Source: Aequorivita viscosa
GTDB taxonomy: Bacteria > Bacteroidota > Bacteroidia > Flavobacteriales > Flavobacteriaceae
Reading direction: 5' to 3'
DNA length: 39,016 nt
Assembly (NCBI RefSeq): GCF_900106795.1
Contig: NZ_FNNS01000020.1
Coordinates: 1-39,016 of the forward strand
How positions within the stretch are numbered: position 1 is the first letter of the stretch; each line of letters begins with the position of its first letter. Shown here piece by piece: positions 1 to 7,814 of the stretch. Made by a program: the position numbers and the translations under genes. A model generated the notes under the pieces. It saw only the letters and a program-made list of their open reading frames with translations. It was not told the DNA's origin and searched no databases.

Positions 1-320
1 GCTATCCAGATATTGAAAAGGCTTACAAATTATGCCAGAACCTATCTTGGATATTTAATAACACAAAAGATAAGACATCCGCACTCATACGCTTGGCAAA
101 ATGGTATGAAAAAGTAAGACAGGCGACCTTTAAAAGCTTCAATACTATCGCCAGAACAATGTCAATACATTATATGAACATATTAAACTACTTTGATAAT
201 CGAAGTACTAATGCTTCAGCAGAATCATTCAACGCTAAAATAAAAGCATTCAGAGCACAATTTAGAGGGGTAAGGAACGTAGATTTTTTCCTATTTAGAC
301 TAACAACAATTTTTGCATAA
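1..320 (+). CDS. ISAon1/ISL3-type transposase, C-terminal part (5' end outside window)
   Basis: The reading frame is open from base 3 to the TAA at 318-320 and continues off the left edge, so only the last 105 or so residues are visible. The end of the protein, with the block NRSTNASAESFNAKIKAFR followed by QFRGVRN and FFLFRLT, is the typical C-terminus of the DDE transposases annotated as ISAon1 family (ISL3-related) in Bacteroidota; the Glu in ASAESFN would be the third acidic catalytic residue. It lies just outside the integrated element that starts near 437. I could not define the terminal inverted repeat of the IS. Whether the full gene is intact cannot be judged from this window. Confidence 0.82.
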   Translation, partial: YPDIEKAYKLCQNLSWIFNNTKDKTSALIRLAKWYEKVRQATFKSFNTIARTMSIHYMNILNYFDNRSTNASAESFNAKIKAFRAQFRGVRNVDFFLFRLTTIFA

Positions 321-395
321 TCCTGAAATCCCACAACTTTTGGACTTGATCCCTTGATCCCTTACAAATGTGAAATACATTTGACAGTTTTGGGA
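321..395. other. Non-coding tail between IS transposase and old tRNA terminator
   Basis: Short AT-rich gap. It holds a direct repeat of GATCCCTT near 348-363 and a 6-bp hairpin AAATGT/ACATTT at 366-382. This probably contains the end of the IS, but no matching end is in the window. Confidence 0.4.
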
Positions 396-428
396 ATAAA
401 AAAAGTCCGCACTATCGTGCAGACTTTT
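396..428 (-). terminator. Orphaned intrinsic terminator of tRNA-Arg
   Basis: On the minus strand the sequence forms a stem AAAAGTCTGCAC / GTGCGGACTTTT (one G-U pair) with loop GATA, followed by seven Ts (bases 398-404 on the plus strand). It sits 8 bases beyond the 15-bp copy of the tRNA-Arg 3' end at 437-451. Before the integrated element arrived, this would have directly followed the tRNA-Arg gene now at 7896-7969. It now has no gene to terminate. Confidence 0.75.
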
Positions 429-436
429 CGCTCTAA

Positions 437-451
437 GTGACCTTGCCAGGA
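437..451. repeat. attL: 15-bp copy of the tRNA-Arg 3' end
   Basis: The sequence GTGACCTTGCCAGGA is identical to 7895-7909, the 3' end of the tRNA-Arg gene (minus strand). It covers the acceptor 3' strand and part of the T stem. After base 451 the match to the tRNA stops, as expected for the far attachment site of a tRNA-targeting element. Confidence 0.8.
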
Positions 452-574
452 ATAAAATTAAGAAAGCCAAAGAAAACCTTTGTAACTCAATTTACTTTAT
501 TACCCACTAATTATAAAGATGTTATAAAGATTTTGTTGACAACTTCATTAAAACAAATTACATTCTATTTCCTA

Positions 575-596
575 ATTACGGACAAATTACGGACAT
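575..596. repeat. Tandem CGGACA motifs, left end (putative integrase arm sites)
   Basis: Two head-to-tail 11-mers, ATTACGGACAA (575-585) and ATTACGGACAT (586-596), lie between attL and the integrase start. A similar pair in the same direction lies just inside attR (7815-7834). Directly repeated motifs near both ends suit recombinase arm sites or excisionase sites. This is inference from position only. Confidence 0.5.
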
Positions 597-624
597 TTAC
601 AAGAGCATTTAAAACACTTGTATT

Positions 625-1911
625 ATGGCCAGCGTATTTTTTAGGTATCGTTCAACAAAGAATGAGGGATTTTTAACCGCCTGTTTGCTTACAGGACTAC
701 ACGGCAAAAAAGATTTTCAAGCCAGAAGTAAAATAAAAGTTGAAAAAAAGTTTTGGGATGAGTACCGTAAAAACACAAAATTCCAAGATGACTACAAAAA
801 GGATTTAAAAAAGGTTATTGACGAAAAAACCGAAAGCCTACAAAATTTTATTATTGCAAAGTTTGATGAGGTTACACAACCCGAAACAGTCAATAATGAA
901 TGGTTAAAAAACACCGTTTCTCTTTATAGCAATCCACGCAAAGCCGAAACGATCCCCAGCGATTTAATTTCTTATATTGATTTTTATGTTTCATCCCGAG
1001 AAGCAGAAGGCGAAGTAATTTCCGAAACCACGAAAACCCGCTATAAAGTTGTTCAAAATAAAATTACAGCATTTCAAGAGTACAGAGGGCAATCCATTTT
1101 AATAAAGGACATTAACAATGCCTTAAAAGTTGAATTTATTTCATTTGTTAAAATGAAGGAATACAACTTTGCCACATACCAACGTGACATGGTACATATT
1201 TTATCCTTTGCCAAACACGCCCGAACAAAAAATGTAGAAACACACCCAGAGCTGGATAACTTCAAAATAAAGATTGATTCCAAACAAAAAAAGAAAACGC
1301 AGAAGCTAAAAGCAACCCTTTCTTTTAGCGAGCTGGACGAAATAGCAAAAATTAAAGACCTCAAACCGCCCTTAGAGGATGCAAGGGATTGGCTATTAAT
1401 TTCGTGTTATTGTGGGCAAAGAATTGGGGATTTTATGCGATTTAATAAAACAATGCTTTATAAGGATAAAGACATTAACGGACAGGAACAAACCTTTATA
1501 AAATTTAAACAAGAGAAAACAGGCGTTTTAATGGATTTTCCTTTGCATCCAAAAATTGTTGAGATTTTAGACCAACGAAACGGAGAATTTCCAAAAAGGA
1601 TAACAGACCAGAAATATAATAAATTCATAAAACGAATATGCAGAATGGCCAAGATTAAAGAGCGTGTTAAAGGCGGAAAAATCGCAAAAACTGAAAGCGG
1701 AAACTATCGAAAACAAACAGGAAAGTTTGAGAAATGGCAATTAATTCAAAGCCATACTGGACGAAGGTCTTTTGCAACTAATTTTTTTAGAATTATGCCA
1801 ATTGATGAGTTAATGTACATCACAGGCCACACCTCATCAAAATCCTTTTTAATTTATGTTAATGAGAAGGACAACCAAAAAGGAAAACGAATTAGTTACG
1901 GTAATGTTTAA
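625..1911 (+). CDS. Tyrosine recombinase / integrase
   Basis: Site-specific recombinase of the phage integrase family, 428 aa, normal for Bacteroidota mobile elements. The N-terminal ~100 residues resemble an arm-binding domain, residues ~110-210 a SAM-like core-binding domain, and ~230-428 the catalytic domain. The catalytic set is complete: R266 (GQRIGD), K298 (EKTG), H377 and R380 (SHTGRRSF), H402 (TGH) and the nucleophile Y411 (FLIYVN). The gene lies beside attL and reads into the element. It should catalyse integration into and excision from the tRNA-Arg 3' end, probably aided by the HTH_17 protein at 2913. The ATG at 625 gives a natural N-terminus (MASVFFRYRS); there is no clear Shine-Dalgarno sequence, which is usual in this phylum. 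Confidence 0.93.
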   Translation: MASVFFRYRSTKNEGFLTACLLTGLHGKKDFQARSKIKVEKKFWDEYRKNTKFQDDYKKDLKKVIDEKTESLQNFIIAKFDEVTQPETVNNEWLKNTVSLYSNPRKAETIPSDLISYIDFYVSSREAEGEVISETTKTRYKVVQNKITAFQEYRGQSILIKDINNALKVEFISFVKMKEYNFATYQRDMVHILSFAKHARTKNVETHPELDNFKIKIDSKQKKKTQKLKATLSFSELDEIAKIKDLKPPLEDARDWLLISCYCGQRIGDFMRFNKTMLYKDKDINGQEQTFIKFKQEKTGVLMDFPLHPKIVEILDQRNGEFPKRITDQKYNKFIKRICRMAKIKERVKGGKIAKTESGNYRKQTGKFEKWQLIQSHTGRRSFATNFFRIMPIDELMYITGHTSSKSFLIYVNEKDNQKGKRISYGNV

Positions 1912-1923
1912 ATAATTGATACA

Positions 1924-2805
1924 ATGAGCAACAAAAGCAATATAACACCAGTAGATTTAAAATCCTTTTATCGGAATAGTTACAATGGAAGCGATTTGCA
2001 GAAAATAAACAGGAACAACCCTTTACCGCATAAATGCACAATTAAAGGACAAATGTTTTACTATTACAATGCCGATTTGAGCGGGTTAATGTGGTTGAAT
2101 GACAAGGAAAACAAATTAAAGTATTATGAGTTTGTAGAAGTGTACCGCAAAGGATTTGCGGAGGGTTTAAACCACTTAGAAACAAAGGAAGGTGTTAAAA
2201 GAAGGGATTATAATAAACCCGAAAAAAGAGAGCTAATAAAACAGGATTTAACGCATTTTTTTTACCAAAGGGATTTTTTACCAAATCATAAAGGCTTACA
2301 GGATTTAATGAATAAAACCATTTTAAGATGGACAGAAGAAAATATTTATAAGCAGGGTTATTATAACGGTTTACTTCATTCCATAGTAACTTTAAATAAG
2401 GAGCTAAATTTAAAAATAGGATTTCCCGAAACCTCGAATGAGGAAAATAAAACACCCGCCAAAGTTGGAAGACCAAAAGTCGAAATAAAACCCGCTCACA
2501 GTTATTTAAAATTTGAAAAGAAATCGAGTGAATTATTTTTAGAAAAATTTAAAGAAAAATTTCCAATTTCTGAACCTAAACAACTTGCATATTTAATAAT
2601 TACTTTATCAGATTTTGATTATTTAGAAGTTAGACATCAAAAAGCAGTTTTTCATTCCTTTGCAGAATTTTTTAAAGGAAATTGCGGAACCTATTCAGGA
2701 TTTAATGCCCATTGGAAAAACAGACATAACAAAAAGGACACGCAATTACATTATGATACAAAAGAGAAAATCAGACTTATAAAACATCAAAATACAATAA
2801 TATAG
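1924..2805 (+). CDS. Unknown element-encoded protein with central GRPK linker
   Basis: 293 aa, starting 12 bases after the integrase stop and so probably co-transcribed with it. I do not recognise the family. The N-terminal half (to ~175) is rich in Tyr, Lys and Asn. A basic linker with KVGRPKVEIKPAHS (about residues 180-193), resembling an AT-hook core, leads to a C-terminal ~90-residue region rich in Phe, Leu and Lys that ends HWKNRHNKKD. No signal peptide or membrane segment is seen. The GRPK motif recurs at the start of the proteins at 6254 (as GRTKG) and 7214. A DNA-binding or regulatory role is possible but is inference. Confidence 0.75.
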   Translation: MSNKSNITPVDLKSFYRNSYNGSDLQKINRNNPLPHKCTIKGQMFYYYNADLSGLMWLNDKENKLKYYEFVEVYRKGFAEGLNHLETKEGVKRRDYNKPEKRELIKQDLTHFFYQRDFLPNHKGLQDLMNKTILRWTEENIYKQGYYNGLLHSIVTLNKELNLKIGFPETSNEENKTPAKVGRPKVEIKPAHSYLKFEKKSSELFLEKFKEKFPISEPKQLAYLIITLSDFDYLEVRHQKAVFHSFAEFFKGNCGTYSGFNAHWKNRHNKKDTQLHYDTKEKIRLIKHQNTII

Positions 2806-2821
2806 CTTGATTTTATTATTT

Positions 2822-2857
2822 AATCAATTCAGTCAATTTTAATCAACTGCAAATCAA
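2822..2857. promoter_or_regulatory. Helically phased TCAA repeats upstream of the HTH gene
   Basis: TCAA occurs at 2824, 2833, 2843 and 2854, spaced 9, 10 and 11 bases, three times as AATCAA. They lie 24 bases upstream of a TACATTTG box and 56 bases upstream of the HTH_17 gene. Regular spacing on one DNA face suggests an operator or iteron-like site, but the motif is short and the region AT-rich. Confidence 0.35.
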
Positions 2858-2880
2858 TGAATTAGACTTAAAAGTGACAT

Positions 2881-2888
2881 TACATTTG
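2881..2888 (+). promoter_or_regulatory. Candidate Bacteroidota -7 box (TACATTTG)
   Basis: TACATTTG matches the TAnnTTTG consensus exactly and lies 24 bases before the ATG at 2913. No clear TTTG -33 element is found 19-22 bases upstream, so the promoter may need an activator. It would drive the HTH_17-wHTH-polymerase genes. Confidence 0.4.
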
Positions 2889-2912
2889 TTATAACATTAA
2901 AAAAACACAGTT

Positions 2913-3182
2913 ATGACAAATGTATTATTAAGTCCAATTGAAATTGGCAACCTTATCGACAGGATAGCGACCAGAACAGCCGAACTCATCCAAACAAGAC
3001 AAACCACCGTTCCCAATCCAGCGGACGACCTCATCACACCGAAAGAAGCGTGTGAGCTTTTACAATGTACCCCAGTTACTTTATGGAGGTGGGAAAAGAA
3101 AGGGCGTGTTACCCCTTATGGCATTGGAGGTAAAAAATTCTTTAAGCGTTCGGAGCTTTTAAATTCAATTGTAAAAAAATAA
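2913..3182 (+). CDS. HTH_17 / excisionase-like DNA-binding protein
   Basis: 89 aa. Residues ~38-85 form a MerR-like winged helix-turn-helix of the HTH_17/excisionase family: DLITPKEACELLQCTPVTLWRW, then a basic wing GRVTPYGIGGKKFFKRSEL. The first ~35 residues (LLSPIEIGNLIDRIATRTAEL) look helical and could dimerise; this architecture is common in Bacteroidota mobile elements. It sits 4 bases before the next gene, in the same transcription unit as the polymerase. Likely roles are directionality factor for the integrase and/or regulator of the replication genes; the sequence alone does not separate them. Confidence 0.85.
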   Translation: MTNVLLSPIEIGNLIDRIATRTAELIQTRQTTVPNPADDLITPKEACELLQCTPVTLWRWEKKGRVTPYGIGGKKFFKRSELLNSIVKK

Positions 3183-3186
3183 GGCT

Positions 3187-3558
3187 ATGAGAAAGAGTAT
3201 TTCCCACAGCCTTAAAAGTCTTTTGAGCAACATTAGACAGCGTAAAGATAAGCAACTTTTGAAGGATTACATAATCCGAACAATTGAAGATAAGACAGGC
3301 AAACCGATCCAATTACTTAGGAAAAACCACACCCAAAGAGAACTTTACAAAATTGGTTTATATTACGTTACCACGACAAACAAGGCAATTTGCGAAGCGT
3401 TAAAAATTCCCGTTGAAGCTGGAACACGTAGGAAACGAGAATTAGAGAAAGAAGGACGTTTGATAGCGTCCGCAAAGAAAAGGATTTGCCCATTTACAAA
3501 GCATCCAGCAAGGTTTTTAACGACCAATCCAGACCAATATAGAGAACTATTGAAATGA
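3187..3558 (+). CDS. Small basic protein, winged-helix-like, coupled to the polymerase gene
   Basis: 123 aa, strongly basic. I do not recognise a named family. The middle (TNKAICEALKIPVEAGTRRKRELEKEGRL) reads like the recognition part of a winged helix, and the end has FTKHPARFLTTNPDQY. Its stop TGA overlaps the start of the polymerase gene (ATGA at 3555-3558), an arrangement that favours translational coupling and suggests both act in one process. A role in origin recognition or loading of the polymerase would fit but is not shown by the sequence. Confidence 0.75.
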   Translation: MRKSISHSLKSLLSNIRQRKDKQLLKDYIIRTIEDKTGKPIQLLRKNHTQRELYKIGLYYVTTTNKAICEALKIPVEAGTRRKRELEKEGRLIASAKKRICPFTKHPARFLTTNPDQYRELLK

Positions 3559-5981
3559 GTGTAAAGGCTTCACAAAAAGCCTTTATTTCTCATTACATCA
3601 AACTGGATTTTTTCAATAATAGCAATTTGAAAACGGACATTCAAAACCGTATTTCAAATGAAAGTGAAATTAACTTTCAAAAAGCATTGGAGAACATTCA
3701 GGGCGACAATAAAGAAACCAAAGGCGTACCGTTTTCGGAATTGGCTTTATTAGCAATGGCCTATTTCTTTGAGCGTATATTTCCCGAAAATGTACCGCTC
3801 AAGGATTCGGACTACTGTATCAATTCCGTTAAAGGTTACTTTGACGCCTGTAATAACACCCCCTACACCCCTATTTATGAAATTGATACAACCTATCACA
3901 AGTTAAGAGATACGGCCTTATTTCGTGCCTGTTACCTTATAATTCAATCCGCTTGGTTTTTTAATTCAGAGCATTTCGGACGACATCAATATTTGGAATA
4001 TGCGAGCCACTACATAAGGACAGGCGAACAATTACCAGTTAATAAATATCAATATGACAAAGGTGACCTATTTCGGAAATATGCCCGAATTGATGAAAAG
4101 CGAAATACAAAACACCACCCCAAAGGCGAACCCGCTTTTAAATTTGTTGAACAATGGTATTATTATATTCTGTACTTGGTATGTAAAGAGTTAGAAATTC
4201 CTACAAACCATTTTAAAACTACTTTAAAGGACTTTAGAGAATACAACCCACTAACTAAATGCCCAAAAATATTAAGAGCGGAAACCCCCTTTAAAGTGAT
4301 TGAGTGCGACATTAAAAGTGCCTTTCCTTCATTCCTTGACCTTCAAACTGGATCACGTATAAAAGATGAGGTTTATACTAATTTAATGGAGCGGAAAAAT
4401 ATAAACAGATCCGATGCAAAAGTATTATTCAATTCTCATTTGAATAGTGGAAAGTATAAGACCAAAGAGCAAATAAAAAACTTTTTAATTGAATGTGGTT
4501 ATACAGCTACACCAGCAAATGAGATAACGAAATACACAAATGGCAAAATAAAATTTATAGTCCACATGTCCGAATTGGAGCAATGCGCAATACAAGATTT
4601 TATAGAAACTAATACTTTAAAAAATGCCGTGCGCCTTCACGATTCTGTTTTGTTTATTGATAGTGGAATGAAGGATTTAAACCTAAAGGCCGAAAACGGT
4701 TTAATCGAATTTGGAATGAGTGTTTTAAAGAAACCCGTATTTTCAAATAGTTTTGGTTATTCAAACAAAAGTTTACGATTTGCCTACATTTCGAGCGTAC
4801 CACCAGCAACAAACGAAGATTTTAAAAATTTAATCCGTAAACAAGTATTGACAAGGCCAAAAGTAAAAGGAGAAGCAAACGGCTTTAAATTCTACACCGA
4901 GAAATACGAATATATTTCAGCATCCTTTGACCTCAACCAAAAATACAGTTTTGAGGAATTTATTTTCAATTGTAGGGAAATGGTTTCTACTCTTAACTAT
5001 TTAAACGGCAAACCAATTTCAAAAACATTACTGTATTTAATCCTTTCCCACATACGGCAAAACAGCAACGTAATTTTTAATCTTAGATTTCTTTATAGGG
5101 AACTTTTAAAGCAAAGAACCCGAATTGACGATGTTATCACAAGGCAAAGAGATTTTGAGTTAACAGAAAGCCTAACATTCAAAAGGAAAATTGATTTTCT
5201 AAATGCGTTAAATAAAGCAAGAGGAGAAGTAAACAAAAAAGTAAGATTGAAACACCTATTCCGAACGCTGGAAAAGAGAGTTTCAAAACAAGATTTCTCT
5301 TTTATCGACTACAAAATGAAGGGAAAGGCAAAAACAAACGAACTTGCAAAGACTATTATGTTGAGAATTAATGTTTTAATCACTGGAAAAATAAGAAACA
5401 CCTATGCTCAAAACGCTAATACGAACCCTCTTTATAGTATTATTTATAAAGAGGGTACAAATTACAGGTTTGAGCATCATAAAAAGGCAAACAAACACCG
5501 ATTAATACAACGAAAAATACAAGCCTATGAAAAGGAATTATTAAGAGTAAACCGATTAATAAACAACAGGGAAACGGTTATTCAATACTTATTTATATTG
5601 GCCGAGCTTACAGGATTGGAGATAGACCAAAGCATCAAAGCCAATCCCGAAACGATCCAAAAGGAAAAGGCGTTTCTAATTCAGCAAATAACAGGAGCGG
5701 AATACAAAAGCACCCAGCAAGCGGAAAAGGCTTTTAATAGTTTATTTGTGCCAAAACCACCAAAGGAGATTGAAAGCCACATCCCCACACTAAAAGACTT
5801 TTGTACATCATTAAAACATTCAGCATTCAATATTGAAATAGAGCAAGCATACAGCAGAGGAAGCCAATTTTTTGATGAATATTTGAGATTTCACAAATTA
5901 AACGAAACCCCTAAAACAGTAAAAGCATTAAAACCAAAAACAATTGATTTCCCCCAGCTGGATTTTGATGACTGGAAATAG
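3555..5981 (+). CDS. Family A / T7-like nucleic acid polymerase, TV-Pol-like
   Basis: 808 aa. Three motifs occur in the order and form of superfamily A DNA polymerases and T7-type RNA polymerases. Motif A is VIECDIKSAFPS (D252), motif B is RSDAKVLFNSHLNSG (R285, K289, the RxxxK pair) and motif C is LHDSVLFID (H362, D363). The A-to-C distance (~110 residues) is far shorter than in Pol I, and no 3'-5' exonuclease is visible. This compact form is what is described for TV-Pol, a group found in bacterial mobile elements and virophages. The C-terminal half (~420-808) is a large basic, helical region with no domain I recognise. The probable role is copying the excised element or priming its replication. 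The family is inferred from motifs; whether it makes DNA or RNA is open. Confidence 0.7.
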   Translation: MSVKASQKAFISHYIKLDFFNNSNLKTDIQNRISNESEINFQKALENIQGDNKETKGVPFSELALLAMAYFFERIFPENVPLKDSDYCINSVKGYFDACNNTPYTPIYEIDTTYHKLRDTALFRACYLIIQSAWFFNSEHFGRHQYLEYASHYIRTGEQLPVNKYQYDKGDLFRKYARIDEKRNTKHHPKGEPAFKFVEQWYYYILYLVCKELEIPTNHFKTTLKDFREYNPLTKCPKILRAETPFKVIECDIKSAFPSFLDLQTGSRIKDEVYTNLMERKNINRSDAKVLFNSHLNSGKYKTKEQIKNFLIECGYTATPANEITKYTNGKIKFIVHMSELEQCAIQDFIETNTLKNAVRLHDSVLFIDSGMKDLNLKAENGLIEFGMSVLKKPVFSNSFGYSNKSLRFAYISSVPPATNEDFKNLIRKQVLTRPKVKGEANGFKFYTEKYEYISASFDLNQKYSFEEFIFNCREMVSTLNYLNGKPISKTLLYLILSHIRQNSNVIFNLRFLYRELLKQRTRIDDVITRQRDFELTESLTFKRKIDFLNALNKARGEVNKKVRLKHLFRTLEKRVSKQDFSFIDYKMKGKAKTNELAKTIMLRINVLITGKIRNTYAQNANTNPLYSIIYKEGTNYRFEHHKKANKHRLIQRKIQAYEKELLRVNRLINNRETVIQYLFILAELTGLEIDQSIKANPETIQKEKAFLIQQITGAEYKSTQQAEKAFNSLFVPKPPKEIESHIPTLKDFCTSLKHSAFNIEIEQAYSRGSQFFDEYLRFHKLNETPKTVKALKPKTIDFPQLDFDDWK

Positions 5982-6060
5982 TGTTAAAATGTGAATAACA
6001 ATTGGATAAAACACTGACAAACAGCGAAAAACAAGCCTTTTTAATGCTTATTTTTATATT

Positions 6061-6231
6061 ATGGAGTATGAAATATCAAAACGGTTAAGAGCTTCAATAC
6101 AAAAGGAAATTGAAGGCAAAGGACATCATAACAGAAAAGTAATTTTCGGAGCTATGGCAAAGGAAGTATTTAAGGACATTAGAAGCACCGCAATACTAAC
6201 AGGCGATAAAGTGGAAATGTTCAGTTTCTAA
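6061..6231 (+). CDS. Small element-encoded protein (56 aa)
   Basis: ATG at 6061, TAA at 6229-6231. The product begins MEYEISKRLRASIQKEIEGK and is Lys/Ile rich with mixed charge, typical of a folded small protein. It fills the gap between the polymerase and the GRTKG protein, in the same direction. No family recognised. Supported only by codon-like composition and position. Confidence 0.5.
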   Translation: MEYEISKRLRASIQKEIEGKGHHNRKVIFGAMAKEVFKDIRSTAILTGDKVEMFSF

Positions 6232-6253
6232 TCTAAAGTAGTTTAAAGTAGTT

Positions 6254-6574
6254 ATGGCAAATACAACAGGTAAAAAGTTTGGAGGGCGTACAAAAGGCAC
6301 ACCCAATAAAACGACACAGGAAATGCGGGATTTTATGCGGGATTTTTTGAGCCGAAAATTTGAGAAATTAGATGAGGTTTTCGACCAATTAGAGCCAAAA
6401 GAAAAGATTAACGCCCTTTTAAAGATGTTACCATACTTAGTGCCTAAACAGATGCAAATGGACTTAACAGCAACCCAGAAGCAAGAGCAAAAACAGGATT
6501 TAAGCAAGTTAACAGATGCTGAACTTCATACATTAATAGAGTTAACCGATAAGGTACAAACAAGTAAAAATTAA
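6254..6574 (+). CDS. GRTKGTPNK-type small protein, copy 1
   Basis: 106 aa. It begins with a basic AT-hook-like stretch (KKFGGRTKGTPNKTTQE), followed by helices and the block LEPKEKINALLKMLPYLVPK, then a Gln/Lys-rich linker and a short acidic helix. The protein at 7214 has the same layout (GRPKGSKNKSTAE, then LEPLERLNILLKLSKFVLP), so the two are paralogues inside one element. Proteins with this start are common in Bacteroidota phages and islands, usually without assigned function. DNA binding through the basic N-terminus is likely. A small-terminase-like role is a speculation I would not defend from sequence. Confidence 0.75.
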   Translation: MANTTGKKFGGRTKGTPNKTTQEMRDFMRDFLSRKFEKLDEVFDQLEPKEKINALLKMLPYLVPKQMQMDLTATQKQEQKQDLSKLTDAELHTLIELTDKVQTSKN

Positions 6575-6595
6575 TATCTTAAAAAAAGCGAACAA

Positions 6596-7168
6596 ATGAA
6601 AAGGATACTATTAAAAACAGACAATAAAAAAATTGAGTTAATAAAAAATGAAGCCACCAATTCGGCAAAAACCTTGAACAACTTAATAAAAGAAAGTGAA
6701 AAGGTTTGTAAAACCACATTTTCAAAAGACGAGCGGAACGGCATACGTGACGAAGGTATGGAGTACATTAAAAAGTATTTAAAACCTCAATTTCCATTCC
6801 CAGAGGGTGACGAAAACGTAAATTTAAAAATCTTAGGTATTGACCTTGAACCATTGGAAAAATTCATAAAAGGGAATTATCCAATATGGCGGAATTATCC
6901 AATAGAACAAAATGAAAACGGAGTTTTTGAATTGGTAGCAGAACCCAAACAAATTGAGGGCTGTTATACCTTCACCGAAAACGACAAGCAAGTAAGAGGG
7001 TACGAATTGGCCGTTCAAATCAGCGACCTAATAAATACAGCAATAGAGGAAAAATACATTCCAGAAAGCAACGCCCATAAGTTGTTTTTATTTGGTAATA
7101 TCATAACATCAAACCCACACCAAACGAGGGCAATACCAAACCCCGACCGAATAAGTCGAATAAAGTAG
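6596..7168 (+). CDS. Unknown element-encoded protein (190 aa)
   Basis: The ATG lies 22 bases after the previous gene. The first ~50 residues are a Lys/Asn-rich helix. No family recognised; no signal peptide or membrane segment. The coding sequence has an internal direct repeat GGAATTATCCAATA at 6873-6886 and 6891-6904 (period 18), giving NYPIWRNYPI around residue 95. The reading frame ends in RISRIK, where the DNA has near-repeats of CGAATAA running into the gap, so the C-terminus may have been shortened by slippage. Confidence 0.65.
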   Translation: MKRILLKTDNKKIELIKNEATNSAKTLNNLIKESEKVCKTTFSKDERNGIRDEGMEYIKKYLKPQFPFPEGDENVNLKILGIDLEPLEKFIKGNYPIWRNYPIEQNENGVFELVAEPKQIEGCYTFTENDKQVRGYELAVQISDLINTAIEEKYIPESNAHKLFLFGNIITSNPHQTRAIPNPDRISRIK

Positions 7169-7213
7169 AACAGGCGACCAAACCAATAAAATCGAATAAA
7201 CAAATAGTAAAAA

Positions 7214-7537
7214 ATGAAAGTAGGACGACCAAAGGGAAGCAAAAATAAAAGCACCGCAGAAGTACGGGCAAAGTTTCAGGAGCTAATAGAAAACAATCTT
7301 TCCCAGTTTCAGGACGACTTGAATAGCTTAGAACCACTTGAAAGGCTTAATATACTTTTAAAGTTATCAAAGTTTGTACTACCAACATTAAAAGCAACCG
7401 ATATTGTAGAGGACACAAAAAACGTTTTAGAAATTAGTTTTTATGATCCCGAAAAAAAGGAATATGAAACAATCAGTACAGATACGGACAAATTTAGAAT
7501 TACTGACATTTATAACCCAGACAGGGTTAAACAATAG
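7214..7537 (+). CDS. GRPKGSKNK-type small protein, copy 2
   Basis: 107 aa, paralogue of the protein at 6254: basic start VGRPKGSKNKSTAEVRAKFQ, a helical middle with SLEPLERLNILLKLSKFVLP, then an acidic tail (EDTKNVLEISFYDPEKKEYETISTD and so on). The N-terminus is predicted to bind DNA; the tail differs from copy 1 and may mediate a different contact. A second frame overlaps its last ~95 bases (see 7443). Confidence 0.75.
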   Translation: MKVGRPKGSKNKSTAEVRAKFQELIENNLSQFQDDLNSLEPLERLNILLKLSKFVLPTLKATDIVEDTKNVLEISFYDPEKKEYETISTDTDKFRITDIYNPDRVKQ

Positions 7538-7673
7538 GCAAATAAAAACCTTGCTATCAAAAGCCTATGGAATATTTATTTCAGGTGACGAAACAAAAGC
7601 GGAAATTATTGATTCCCTTAGTGCCTATTTTGAGAAGTACGACCACAAAGGCGAAAAGCCGTTATTTTTATAA
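7443..7673 (+). CDS. Possible overlapping small protein (C-terminal HeH/SAP-like helices)
   Basis: The frame is open from ATG 7443 (or ATG 7464) to TAA 7671-7673. The first ~30 residues overlap the end of the GRPKG gene in another frame; the last ~45 (RQIKTLLSKAYGIFISGDE, then an Ile/Leu helix) look like a real helix-extension-helix fold. Either it is a separate overlapping gene or the two frames were once one gene split by a frameshift. A strong terminator follows 30 bases later, so coding content here is plausible. Confidence 0.4.
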   Translation: MIPKKRNMKQSVQIRTNLELLTFITQTGLNNRQIKTLLSKAYGIFISGDETKAEIIDSLSAYFEKYDHKGEKPLFL

Positions 7674-7703
7674 TATAAACAAAACCGCTTTTTAGGTTTG
7701 TTC

Positions 7704-7739
7704 CCCGTTCGGTTGCTCATCATCCGAGCGGGTTTTTTT
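7704..7739 (+). terminator. Intrinsic terminator of the element's gene cluster
   Basis: Stem CCCGTTCGG (7704-7712) / CCGAGCGGG (7724-7732) with one G-T pair, 11-base loop, then seven Ts. It closes the rightward cluster before the right attachment site. Confidence 0.85.
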
Positions 7740-7814
7740 GTATCTTATAAAATAATTTAATTACCTTAGAAAAAATATCCCGTTTTTAACTCAAAATAAG
7801 AGCCTAAAAAATGT

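Noticed and set aside
437-676. Frame open from a GTG inside the attachment repeat, 79 codons
   Set aside because: It runs through attL and the CGGACA motifs into the integrase start in another frame, with composition unlike a protein; explained by non-coding element end.
6254-6574. Small terminase identity for the GRxKG proteins, hence a phage satellite
   Set aside because: Only the basic start and general size match; no large terminase or capsid gene is present, so I kept it as unknown.
7101-7337. Minus-strand frames of 78-79 codons in the element
   Set aside because: They lie opposite the 190-aa and GRPKG genes, are rich in Phe/Leu/Cys as antisense shadows are, and have no support.
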